Assembly: GCF_000264995.1 (NCBI RefSeq)
Contig: NW_006767433.1
Coordinates: 392,953-456,952, forward strand
DNA length: 64,000 bases
Reading direction: 5' to 3'
From: Punctularia strigosozonata HHB-11173 SS5
Lineage: Eukaryota > Basidiomycota > Agaricomycetes > Corticiales > Punctulariaceae
The notes beneath the pieces were generated by a model, which had not been told where the DNA came from, searched no databases, and saw only the letters and a program-made list of their open reading frames with translations. Position 1 is the first letter of the stretch; each line of letters starts with the position of its first letter. Below, piece by piece: positions 49,616 to 60,679 of this stretch. Both the position numbers and the translations under genes were made by a program.

Positions 49616-50799
49616 ATGTTCTCCAAGTCTTTCCTCCTCGCCGCCCTCCCCCTCGTGGCCCGCGCCGCGGTCACGCCCACCCCGATCCGCCGTGCCGCCG
49701 TTGCCAACGACACGGGCGACATCCAGTCGTCCCTCACCCTCGACCCGTCCGTCATCGCCACCGGCTTCGCCAACGACGGTCAGGATGTCCCCGCCGCCGG
49801 CCAGGTCGCGTCCCTCACGTCCACGAACAACTTTATCAACTTCTGCGCCGGCCAGACCATCACCAACGGCAAGCAGATCACCACCGGCTCCTGCAACCCG
49901 GCCCCCATGGGCCAGATCGCCGCGCAGACCGTCATGCCCTCCTGCAAGTTCGTCTTCCCGCCCAACGGCGGCTCCGTGCCCGCCAACCAGGCCTTCACCA
50001 TCCAGATGGCGATCAACAACCTCGAGACCGGCAACTTTGTCAACGCCGAGGAGAACTACTTTGCCGCGCCCCAGCAGGTGAACGCGCAGGGCCAGATCAT
50101 CGGCCACTCGCACGTCGTCGTCGAGCAGCTCTCCGCGCTCGACCAGACGACCGTCACGGACCCGACCAAGTTTGCGTTCTTCAAGGGCCTCAACGACCCC
50201 GCCGCCAACGGCGTCCTCTCCGCCGACGTCACCAGCGGCCTCCCCGCCGGCTTCTACAAGGTTTCGTCCATCAACTCGGCGGCGAACCACCAGCCGGCGC
50301 TCGTCGCCGTCGCCCAGCACGGTTCCCTCGACGACGTCTCCTACGTGCGTTAATTTTTCATTTTTGGTTTTTTTATTGATCGTATCGACTGACGGTTGAT
50401 TATCGAAACATCAAGTTTACCGTGACCGACGGCGCTGGCAACTCGACCGCCGACGCTGCTGCCGCCGCAACCGACTCTGCCGCCGCCGCCGCAACCGACT
50501 CTGCTGCCGCCGCCGCCGCAACCGACTCCGCAGCAGCAGCTGCTGCCACCGACTCTGCCGCCGCCGCTGCCACCGACTCCGCCGCCGCCGCCGCCTCCAC
50601 CGACGCGGCCGGCGCGGGTGCCGCCGCCGCTGGTGCTGGTGCCGCTGGTGCCGCCGCCGGTGCTGCCGCCGGTGCCAAGGGCGCGCAGGGTGCTGCCGGT
50701 GCTGCCAAGGGCGGCTTCCAGGGCAAGGGCGCGCAACAGGGCCAGGGCCGCGGCAAGGGCGGACGCTTCACCAAGGCCCGCTTCGCCCGCGCGTACTGA
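49616..50799 (+). CDS. Secreted basidiomycete protein (relatives mislabelled 'ribosomal protein s17') with Ala-rich tail
   Basis: Two exons, 49616-50344 and 50416-50799, give 370 aa. The N terminus MFSKSFLLAALPLVARA is a signal peptide. The core up to about residue 245 matches a protein family widespread in Agaricomycetes: STNNFINFCAGQTITNGKQI, KFVFPPNGGSVPANQAFTIQ, NAEENYFAAPQQVNAQGQII, GHSHVVVEQL and NHQPALVAVAQHGSLDD. Database entries often call it 'ribosomal protein s17', but it has a secretion signal and no S17 features. Exon 2 adds FTVTDGAGNSTAD, then a run of TDSAAAAA units, a Gly/Ala-rich stretch, and a basic end GRGKGGRFTKARFARAY. The TATA box, pyrimidine tract and strongly C-ended codons suggest high expression. 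Molecular function is unknown. Confidence 0.85.
50447..50690 (+). repeat. Coding tandem repeat (TDSAAAAA units)
   Basis: Imperfect tandem units of about 24-27 nt encode Thr-Asp-Ser plus four to six Ala, at least five times, followed by a Gly/Ala-rich extension. GCC/GCT/GCA codons are mixed, so this is not a pure triplet microsatellite. Confidence 0.8.
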
Positions 50800-51201
50800 A
50801 GCGGATCGCGTGTCTTTTTTTTGTGGAGGGGGCGGCTGTGATGGGATGATATGACGGGGACGGGGGACGGGCATTGCATTCACTGGATTACCCACCGCAC
50901 GCGGAGAGAATGACTTGCATTCACGTCTATGTATTACTGACTACTACCGGCTCGCGGGCTAGCTTTTGCTGGCTGCTAAATGGAAACGAGGCGGGATCCT
51001 GGATGTCGAATGATATCTCGGGGGTCGCCCAGTTGGTGGAATCGTAGCATAGTGTGATTGAGAGAGAGAGAGAGGGCTTGGGACAACTCGGTCTTTAGTG
51101 CGACGCCCTTCGTTCGCTTCGGTGCCAATTTCCGTTTCCTTTACTATATCCACGAAGGTCCTTATTCGTAGTTACTCACACGCACATACTACAGCAACAT
51201 T
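50800..51201. other. Convergent intergenic region with (AG)8
   Basis: 400 bases between the secreted protein gene and the ABC transporter gene. It holds a T9 run at 50814-50822 and an AG dinucleotide repeat at 51060-51075. No gene was recognised. Confidence 0.5.
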
Positions 51202-54172
51202 TCAGTCGACAAAGGCCTTCGCCTGGAGAGCCCAGCTCCGCGCGTACTCTCCCTGCTGCTTCATCAGATGGTCGTGGTTCCCAGCCTCCTTGACTTCCGA
51301 ATGGTTCATGTACCTTTTTGTCGCCATGAGCGACACGCAGCGTGATGAAGCGCGAAGTGGTGAAGAGGAGAAAGACACGCACAGGATGAGATCGGCGTGG
51401 CGGGTGAGGTTGCCGAACCGGTGGGTGGAGAACACCATCGTCTTGGAACCACGCAGTCCTCGCAGACGTTCGAACAGGTCTGTGCGTCGCCACGGTAGTG
51501 AGAAGTCATTGGCGGGTGGGGTGCGCGCAACATATCGAGACAAACCATGTTCTGCGACCGGATCCAGCGCAGCGCTGGGCTCGTCGAAAAGCAGCAGCCC
51601 TACAGTCTTCGACGACGGCAGAGACCGCATGAAGGACCGCGCACTGCAAAGAAAAGACAAAAGAAAAGCCACACAACGCTTAATCAGCATCGACCCCAGG
51701 CCGGCGAACGGTTACCAAAGAGAGGGAATCCCATGCGCGACGTACATCGCCAGCCGCTGCAGCTGACCTCCGCTCAGGTTAATGCTCGTCACGTCGTCCA
51801 GCGACCCGGCCTCGCGCACGCTGCCAAAGTCGACCGTCTTGCCGAACAGCGTCTTCGTGCCCTCCGGGATGTTCGAGTACACGTCCGCGACCGGACGCCG
51901 GAGCCAGGTGTCGAGCCCGTCCGGGAGCTCGCGGATCACCTCGTCCGCGCCGCCTAGCCGCGCTGCTTCCTGGATGCGTTCGACGTCCGTCGCGTGTTCC
52001 GGATCGCCGAGGCCGATGTTGTCCTTGATCTGCGGTGCACGGGTGGGTGTGGTTAGGTTCCGAGGTGGGCCACGACTGCAAGACTGCAAGACCGCACCTG
52101 GAGAGGGAAATGGGTAAAGTCCTGGAAGAGCACGGACAGCGCACGCCGCAGGTCGTCGAGGCGAACGGTTTTCACGCCCACCCCGCCAAGTAATATTTCG
52201 CCCTCGTCTGGGTCGTACAAGCGTGCGATCAGCTTCAACACGGTGGACTTGCCGGAGCCGTTCGATCCCACGATGACCTGACGGGCCGTCAGTCGCTTGT
52301 CCCCTGAGACAAGCGGAAAGGCTTACGCATAGGCCACCCTGGGGAATGTTGAACGAGACGTGGCGCAGAGCCCACTTTTCCGTCCCCGGATACCTGAACG
52401 ACACGTTTCTGTGTGCCCCCCATTTTCCGCTCAGATCGAAACCAGTCCGCGCGTTGAGGGCAGAAATACCGCGACAGACCTGAACTCGAGCGAGATCCCG
52501 TTTCGGATCGATTGCTGGTCCTCCGGGAAAGGAACCTTACCGTCCGCGACCCTGTTCGCGATCTTCTCGATGTTATACAGCTTGCGCAGAGACGACAGGT
52601 TCTCGCCGATGCCGCCCGAGCGCATGTAAACGTCCACGATGGCGTTCGTGCACTGGTGCGCCGCGCGCTTGACTAGTTCGAGCGACGCGAGCGAGACGGG
52701 GATCTCGGCGGGCTGCTTCACCGCGCGGAGCGTGAAAACGATCTGAGGAAGGTAGGGGCCCGATATCAGTATAGTGCGCAACTCTCGCCGAGGAGCACCG
52801 TCACCTGCGGCAACTCCCTAAACGGCTCCTTCAGGAGCGAGAACAGCTTGTGGTTCGAGATCATCATCCAGTTTCGGTGCGTCTCATGGAACGGGGCCGC
52901 ATCAGGGCCAGCAGCGATGACAGCTGCCTCGTACTCTGCGGATAATTGTCAGGTTGCAGTTCGACAGTATAGCGCCAGCGATTGCAATCGACTGACCAGC
53001 GCTGAGGTGGTTTGGCAAGTCGGCCGTAGCGGCGATTTCTTTGCGATGCGATGGCTCCATGATGAGCGCCTTCAAGCCCGTCGCTCGCACAAAGTGCTCG
53101 TTCCGCACGGTGGCGGCCCACGCTGATGTGAGACTGTGAGTTACAGGACGACGGTCAAGAGTTCAGGGGGGTTACGCACTCGCGCCCCGCGACCACAGCG
53201 ACGGGAACGCCGCAAACTCCATGGCGATGGGGATAAACGTGAGCACGGTAGTGAGCATCGCGTCCGGCTGGTCCCTCAGCACGTTCATCAGCACCGAGAA
53301 CTGGGATATAAATTGCACGACCTGGCTGCCGACGTCGACGAGGGTTTTCATCGTCTCAAACGCGACGCTGCCACGCTTGGGCCAGACGGTGCGGAATTGG
53401 TTGTACACCGCGGGGTCCTCAAAGGTGGGCACGTCGAGGCGTGCCATGTGGTGGAAGACGTGGACGCTGTAGTGCTGCTTGATGATGGACTGCAGCGGGA
53501 TGGTGACGCGCATGCGGAGGTGGTGCAGAAAACCTTTGCCAATGGCGCAGAGGATACGTCCTGCGGCGATGCGGAACAGGAGCTTGCGGTCAACGGTGCG
53601 GGTCTCTACCGCCGTCTGGACGATGCTAAGCAGTTGTCCGGAGTACCTGCGTCGCGTCACAGATGAGCACCTCCAATGCGCGCGGTTCAAGATGGCCGTA
53701 CCATAGCGATGTTGCAGGGAGCAAGGCCGAAAGGGCAGAGATGATAACGTACATGGCACACAGGTACCAACACCTCCGCAAGCTCAGAATCTCCTTCAGG
53801 GTGATCCATATGTACGGGAGGTCTTGCTGCATTGCGAGGAGGTTCTCCAGTTGGACGGAACCGGGGAAGCGGGCTAACCGCCATGACGACTTTTCCTCGT
53901 AAAAGTCCCAAACGCCTATAGGAGTGTTCAGTCAGGCGCGCAAAGGAAACAAGGTCATCAACCCGCACCGAGGCGTCTATACACGATCCGCGTAGCGTCG
54001 TGTATGTCAAACGCGCGTTCTTTGGATCCGGCGCCACCGCGGGGTCCTCGCTGCTGTCGTCTGCCTCCCTTAGGCATAGCTGTCGTGCTCTCCGAGGACC
54101 GTCGTTCCTTGGGTCTGAGATGGGCGCAGGTGGCAAGTGAGTACCTCCGGACGCAACAGCCTTCCTAATCAT
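51202..54172 (-). CDS. Half-size ABC transporter (one membrane domain, one ATPase domain)
   Basis: The start at 54172 gives MIRKAVASGGTHLPPAP and the stop is the TGA at 51202-51204. A soluble N-terminal part precedes several hydrophobic helices (WYLCAMYVIISALSALLPA, LTTVLTFIPIAMEFAAF) and coupling-helix-like text (MARLDVPTFEDP, RNEHFVRATGLKALIM). The ATPase domain has Walker A GSNGSGKST, a Q-loop in SVLFQDFTHFPLQ, the signature LSGGQLQRLA, Walker B GLLLFDEPSAALDP and the H-loop VFSTHR, all intact. It ends in a basic/helical tail ALQAKAFVD. The layout is TMD-NBD, the half-transporter type that dimerises. The sequence matches a type common in Agaricomycetes whose substrate is unknown, and does not look like Atm1 or Pdr5. 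Multiple short introns are inferred. Confidence 0.88.
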
Positions 54173-54809
54173 ACTCCTCGAAATTTCTCATATATCGCCG
54201 GCCGTGACACGCGACCGCAGCAGATGCGGTGGGGTTGCTATCATCCAGGAGGAGCATACGCGGGTGATCGCAAGCCCGATACCAGTTCCATACACATACA
54301 TTGAAGGTGGAAAGAGCAGGAGCGAATAGCGCCGCAGTGTCGTCCGCAGGTTCGCAGTTGTTTGATGACCATGTCCACGATATACGAGGCCCGATCAGGA
54401 ACTGGATGTTCCGGTGCTGCGCCGGGTAATACTCTAGCCTATTTACCTTGCACGACGCAGGGCAGAACAAGAAAATCTGCCGTAACGGTATCGAGGTCAA
54501 CGCACATAATGGTACATATTTCCTTGGATACCACGGCGACGCAGAAGAGAACAGCGCGAATGATGCTCGAAGCGAAAGTGGTACACAGAAGAAAATCAAT
54601 TGAAGGGTAACCGTTTCGCGGCGGATTAAGTTGCACCTGGTCGTAGGGGGGGACGTCTTAACAGCCGCACGGACGATGATGCGAAATCCGTACGGGGACG
54701 CATCTTCGAGCTTCTCTGAGAGCGCTTGCAGCGGTTGTGTAAGACAGTGGCAACGAGTTTCTTAAGCGATTGGGACGGGCTCCTGAGTGTCCCGCACGCG
54801 GTGGATGGA
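54173..54809. other. Intergenic between GCNA and the ABC transporter (tandem, minus)
   Basis: 637 bases covering the GCNA 3' flank and the ABC promoter. A 144-codon minus frame (54165-54599) lacks protein features and overlaps the ABC start, so it is not called. Confidence 0.4.
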
Positions 54810-57628
54810 TTACTCCTTCTCTTCGACAGCAGAAAGGTGGAGCCCTGACATGCCCTCCAGAAGATCGTTGACTGCACCGTACTCATCATCGGAGTCTAAT
54901 CCAATGAACTCCATCGAGATTTGGGCCGGACGGCGAGGCGAGTCTGAAAGTCATGATTGAGTATGACGCTGGTATACTTCGGATACATGGACGTTTACCT
55001 CGTGGCTGATCCGCACCCATCCGGCTTACCGCTGACTCTTTCGCGGCCTTCGTTGTCCTCGTGGTGAACATCGCGACCAGCCTTCCCTTCTTGCAGGCGC
55101 CGCACACTACAAGCGCGGATGAGAACACGCTGCAACAATGAATCAGCCAGCGATGAACCGAACATACTGTGAACGTTGACATCAATTGTCTTGGCAAACC
55201 GGCCATATCTGTGCTTGAGGGTTAGTCATATTCCTAACTATCAATGAATCTGCACGGACATCTTGGAACACTCGGTGCATTCTGTAAGGTTCAACGACGT
55301 TAAATTGGCCTGCTTTCATCGAGAAAACTATGGCTTACTCCATTCGTATGGATGGCTGATCACATAGGAGTGCCGCGTCTGACAGAGAAGCATCCAGTCA
55401 GTTGATTGGAAGAGCAGCACAAGTTACCGGAAACATACCGATACTTCGATCTCCGGCCTCTTCCTCATTACCTTCACCGCCCTGAACAGGATGGTGAGCG
55501 ATGTTGTGCAACACGAAATAATTTTGTCGGTTTACCATGATTTGAATATCTTTCCATGCCCTTCTTTTGGCTGACCGCTGATGGTCCATGAAGCTAAATG
55601 ACACATCTCGTGGGCGAGGGTATGGCGAATACGCTCTAGGGAGGCTCATGAGCTAATGCAGACCGAAGTTGCCAACACCGACCTTCGCAGTCCAAGACCT
55701 TTGTAGCCAATTCGATCTTCGTGGTCTCTTTACCTGATCTATCTCTGATGACAAAACAAGCCCTAGTTGTCGAGAAGGAATGGTGCAAGACGCCTGAAAA
55801 CTCGCCTATGCCAGCTGGCTTTCCCTGCCGTACTAAGCAGCCTTTTGTTCCAAACGAGAGTTGTCTCTTTCGGTAGCCCGTTGTCGAAAACTGACCTGTT
55901 CAGATCGCTGAAGAGGTCATTGGCGTACGTGGCAAGCCGAGCCGCCTTGGCTTCCGCTTCGGCTTTCTTCGACATCCGTTTTGGTGTCCGTCCTGCACTA
56001 CTTGAGCCCTTTTTCGGAGAGCGGGACGGTGTGGAGGGAACGGCGGGAGCATCGATGACGGTGATATCCACATGGGTTGCGCCCGGGAAACGGACTGAAG
56101 TGGGGTTGGCACCGGTGATTGAGAGTTTGGGCACGTCTTCGTCGGTGCTCACTTCGTCCGACTCGTATAGCGACAGCGCCCTGCTGTGGGGTGTCAAAGT
56201 CGTAGATACGGGCCTTGAGCTGGTGGATATCTTTGTAAGTGGGGAAGTCGGTCGCCTGATAGGCTTGCGGGACCCGCGAGGTTCGTCACTGCATCGTGAG
56301 GCCTACGTTAGGAAAAGAAACGGACACGATTTTCGCTGAATAGACGCACAAAACTAGGATGGACCCGTCATCGATATCCCACGGCTCCTTCTCCGCGCAC
56401 ATGTCATTAGGAATCTTTTGCTTCAATCCTGGCTCAGCCGTGGCATTGTGTTGGTCCATCCTTGGAGGCCGAGAGTTGTTCGCCGAGCCCTCGTCGCTGT
56501 CACTGGCGTACAGCGAGCGTACGCGAGTAATCTGCGTCTTCTCGGGTATGCGGCGCCGTGGCACCGTAGTCTCTCGTCTCGCAGATGGGGTGCGATTGGG
56601 TTCATCCTGCGTTGGATCACCCGCCAGATCATCGTCGCTATCCGAAATTTCGATTACATCTGTCGGAAGGGGTCGTCTGATAGGCTCCCGCCCTCTCGCT
56701 CCCGGTCCACTCTTGGAGAGGTTCGTAGCGGGTGACAGACCAGGAGGTGTGAGCTCGGGCTCCGAGTCCGAAGATAGGACCACACGTCGCAAATATGTTG
56801 AATGCCCTGTCTTGGTCGGAGAAGTACAAGGAGATCTGGCCACGAGGTCAATCCTCTGGGTTACATTGCAGGTAAATGGAGAGCTTACATATACTCTTCA
56901 TCGTCTGACGCGTGTTTTGACGGTGACGGGAAGGTTCCGGGCATGCAAGTTGTGGATTTATTGGCGGCTCCAAAGCCCGTATCGTTTTGACAAGGTCGAA
57001 TTGTCCCACTGTATCGATTTCCGTCAGTGCATCCTAACTACAATTGTTCTCGCGGTACCTGGATGGTATGAGGGGAGTCGAAACCATCTCCGTCTCTGAA
57101 TCAGAGGACTGAATAACGCGCGGTCTCGTGACAGGACGAGAACCCTTCTTCGGAGAGCGGCATATAGACCTACTAATTTCTCGCTTGAATTCATAGGAGA
57201 GCCGAAGAGCGTGTTGAACTCACTCTATATCGTCTTCTGAAACCTGCTCTCCGGAAGGAGGGAAAGTCCCGGGCATACGAGTGCCTGCCCCGTCATCGCA
57301 CGAAGAGTGTGTCCTTCTAGGGGCCTGAGGTAGTTCACTTGAGTCCCATCAGTAGCAATACTCTGGACATCTTGCAAGGATCTCAGCGTACTTTTCGGTT
57401 TCCGTGTCCGACGATATCTCAATGACCTCCGGCTGACCACTATTGATCCGTCTATCAAATTAATTGTCGTTTGATATTATCCAATACATACCCGCCCGTC
57501 TCAGACTCATTATCCGATATACTAAACCCTTCTCGACGAGTTGGCTGCTTAGGCGCCTGGCGGCGCCGCTCTCTATCGAACTGTCGCGGTTGTTGCCGTA
57601 ACGCGGGGTAAGCTGCCGAGATGGCCAT
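54810..57628 (-). CDS. SprT-like metalloprotease of the GCNA/ACRC type
   Basis: A DNA-protein-crosslink protease candidate. The start at 57628 gives MAISAAYPALRQQPRQF. The long N-terminal half is acidic, Ser/Asp-rich and disordered, with three SUMO-interaction-like motifs: VIEISSDTE (about 57400-57430), VIQSSDSETE (about 57090-57120) and VIEISDSDDD (about 56635-56660). The motif MPGTFP occurs twice in this half. The SprT-like domain begins FSDLNRSVFDNGLPKETTL and carries the zinc site LAHEMCHLASW with the third ligand region GHGKIFKSW. The C-terminal zinc ribbon ends VCGACKKGRLVAMF, followed by MEFIGLDSDDEYGAVNDLLE and VEEKE at the TAA at 54810-54812. The order SIM-rich region, SprT domain, zinc ribbon matches GCNA; the HMG box of animal GCNA was not seen. 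Exons in the middle of the C-terminal half were only partly resolved. Confidence 0.82.
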
Positions 57629-58015
57629 ATAGTGTGCACCGGTATGACTCCTATGATGACTGGGATAGCAATGGGTCGTCTTCGACGTCTAGGTTCAAAG
57701 AGGTTCATACGCGACCTTGTCAGGTGAGCGCCATTATCACCTCACATGACCCGCATCTTCTTGCACTGCCTTCCTGTCCCCGCTCAGAAACGCGAAGTCC
57801 GCTGCTGGCGGTCGCCCGCAACTGCTTCCACGTTTACACCGTCTGGCGGTATACCTACATAATAAGTGACGGTAATAAATCAAGACGCTCGTTTCTCTGC
57901 ATACACCAATCGTGAGCCTTCGCATAAGTATCCAAGGATACGGTCGCGTAACCTACGACTTTCCTTCTTCGGGCTCCGGCATCAGAACGAAGACGTCGCT
58001 AAAACGCCTCATTGG
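57629..58015. promoter_or_regulatory. Divergent promoter region (GCNA / acetyl-CoA transporter)
   Basis: 387 bases between two outward-facing start codons. Short ATG frames occur on the plus strand (for example from 57634) but have no protein features. No defined motif was recognised. Confidence 0.4.
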
Positions 58016-60329
58016 ATGTCCAAGTCCAAAGGTTCGACGAGGCAGCGTCGGAAGCCCAAGCAAGAGCCAGCACCGTCATCGGATATGCCGGTGACCCTCG
58101 ATCCATCCCAAGCAATGTCATCCACGTTGGACTCAATACATATTACACCTCGAACGCCACGGACCGCGTCGAAATTGCCTAGAAATGGACAAGCATACGT
58201 GGAAGATGATATAGACGAAGTGCAGATGTCGTTACTGGGGGAAGAGGAGCGACGAGAGGCCGCAGCAGATCTTCAAGATGAAGAAGTACCCGGCCACGAA
58301 CAGCGAGCATTGAGTACGAAGGACAAGAGAGGAATCGTGCTTCTGATCGTCTTGTGTATGTGTTCATTACTGTGGGCATCAAGCAATCTCCTACTCACAT
58401 TATCCAGACCTCATTCAGGGCGTTCCCGTACGTTCATATATTGGGGCTATGCACCTGTAGCTGCATCCTGACGCTGGCTTAGTTGGGACTTGCGCTCGGA
58501 TCTGTGCCATTCCTTCTCCGAGAACATTTGTCATATTCGCAACTCGCCGTGTTTGCTCTCTCCAGTTACCCTTATTCCCTCAAGCTCTTGTGGTCACCAT
58601 TCGTGGATTCAAAGTACTTCCCATCAGTTGGCCGTCGCAAGTCATGGATCATTCCAATGCAAGCTATCATCGGCACCTTGATGCTATATATCTCTTATAA
58701 TGTTCAAGCACTGTTGGACAGCGTGAGCAGCACCTGCCTCAATCTGAGACCCGTGCTGACGTTTCCCCGTAGCCAGCGGATAATGTCTACATGTTGACGG
58801 CTGTCTTTACCTCATTGGTGTTGTTCTCTGCGACCCAGGATATTGCTGTGGATGGTGAGCTGCATTCATTCTTGTTCTTCATGTTGACTTGACCGACGCG
58901 TGGCCGAAGGCTGGGCTCTCACCCTTCTGTCCCAGGAAAACATCTCATACGCTTCGACCTGCCAAACTATTGGCCTGAACTCGGGATATTTTGCGTCGTT
59001 CACTGTCTTCCTGGCTCTCAATAGCCAAAACTTCAGGTCCGTCTCACCCTTTCTATGCTTGCCTCGGCTTATAAATCGCCTCCAGTGACAAATGGGGGAT
59101 CCCCCGCCTCGAGCTCGCGACATATCTACGTTTCTGGACAGTGATATGCTATTGTGTCACTATTTGGCTCCTCTTCTTTAAGAAGGAGGTAAGCTACCGA
59201 ACAACCTTCGTTCAGTTGCTGCTCATACCAAAGTCACTCCAGGATCCAGAAAGCCACAGCGACGAACCTATGAGCATAAAGGTCGTTTACAAGAACATTT
59301 GGGGAATTTGCAAACTGTCGAGTATGTTAGGTCACCCCACATACCTCACGAGTTTGCGAGCCTTCATATCATATACTAGACATTCAAACGATGCTTATCG
59401 TGCATCTTCTCGCGAAAATCGGCTTTCAAGCCAACGAAGCTGTCACTCGTCTGAAGATGGTCGAGAAGGGTCTCGGTCGTGAAGACCTCGCAATCGCTGT
59501 CCTCATAGATTTCCCCTTTCAGATCTTAGGGGGTTGGCTAGCGGCGAGGCTCTGTACACCCCAAAAACCGCTCAGACCATGGATATGGGCTTACTGGCCC
59601 AGGCTTGGTTTCGCGTTATCAAGCACGTTGATTGTATATTGGTTCCCGAAGCCACCAGTAGGCTACGGCTTCTTCGTATTCCTGGTAGTGCACACCGTGG
59701 CACAAAGCTTCTGCGAGTAAGTCGATTCGGAACCTGGAAATGTGTTTGCATTGCTCATGTAGTGCCCAGAACTCTGCAGTTCGCCGGTATCTCTGCATTC
59801 CACACGCGGATATCGGACCCCCTCATTGGCGGGACTTACATGACCGTGCGTCGTACCATGTTCTGCGCACGATGTTCTCGCTGACGGTCTGACAGTTGCT
59901 GAATACTTTCTCCAACCTGGGAGGTACTTGGCCACGATTTTTTGTCTTGAAGGGCGTCGACTTCTTCACTGTTGCGACATGCAAGGTGAAAGAGGCTGGG
60001 ACTGAGCTCACACTCAAAAGTAGGACGGTATTTTGCGCTGCGTGTTTGATGTTGCTGACATAGATGACAGCTGCCGAGTGTGTCAGCGACGCGGGCAAGG
60101 CGCACTGTGCGGACATCAACGGAGAGTGTGTCACCGAGCATGACGGCTACTACTACGTCTCCGCCATATGCCTTGTACTTGGTGCCATCTCGATCGGCTT
60201 CTACATTATACCGACAGCGCGCAGGCTCCAATGTGGGTCACAATTCCTTCGGTCGCATTGCGAAATTGACGTAGCGCGCCGCGTTTCGCAGCATTGCCTC
60301 CAGCAAGATGGCGAGTCAGCGCGGCATAG
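58016..60329 (+). CDS. Acetyl-CoA transporter, AT-1/SLC33A1 family
   Basis: A multi-pass membrane protein that in animals imports acetyl-CoA into the ER lumen. The start at 58016 gives MSKSKGSTRQRRKPKQEP, a basic cytosolic N terminus of about 110 residues, before the first helix KRGIVLLIVLY. Small exons then give LIQGVP|LGLALGSVPFLLRE, QLAVFALSSYPYSLKLLWSP, VDSKYFPSVGRRKSWIIPMQ, ATQDIAVDGWALTLLS, CQTIGLNSGYFASFTVFLAL, FQANEAVTRLKMVEKGLGRE and DFPFQILGGWLAARL. The LLNTFSNLGGTWPRF block and the luminal CVSDAGKAHCADINGEC loop lead to the last helix. It ends RRLQ|SLPPARWRVSAA at the TAG at 60327-60329. The pattern is that of PF13000 (Acatn). Introns are frequent; one coding exon encodes only LIQGVP and a split codon. 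Confidence 0.9.
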
Positions 60330-60679
60330 ACCGCTCAGCTCGGAGGTGCAGCCTGAGGGGCATTTCTTAGTTGGTGGCCGTAACGATAGCAATTCTGGAT
60401 GTCTGAATACAATGGCTATGGATTCGGGCAATGCACTACAAAAGACTGGGACATATATAGCTGTGGTGTTGCTGACGTCGCTGTTGTTCTGCGGCACGGA
60501 GCACAAGCCAATAACATCCCACCCTGAGGCACTGCTGCAAGTGCTTAGACCGTTCACGCGCCTCTCTTCTACGCCTCATCGGTATTTTTCGTGCCGCCAC
60601 TGCTCGCCCATCCTTACTCAGGATTACCTCCATAGCATCATTAACACCAACACCAACCAACCACTTAGTTTCCTGCAAA
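60330..60679. other. Intergenic upstream of the GYF-domain gene
   Basis: 350 bases of AT-1 3' flank and promoter of the GYF gene. The ATG at 60680 has a good context (TGCAAAATG). No other element was recognised. Confidence 0.4.

Noticed and set aside
49616-50799. Annotation as ribosomal protein S17
   Set aside because: The name circulates for this family, but the protein has a signal peptide and none of the S17/uS17 or eS17 motifs.
54165-54599. 144-codon minus frame in the gap between GCNA and the ABC transporter
   Set aside because: Composition shows no conserved pattern and it overlaps the ABC start; probably noncoding.
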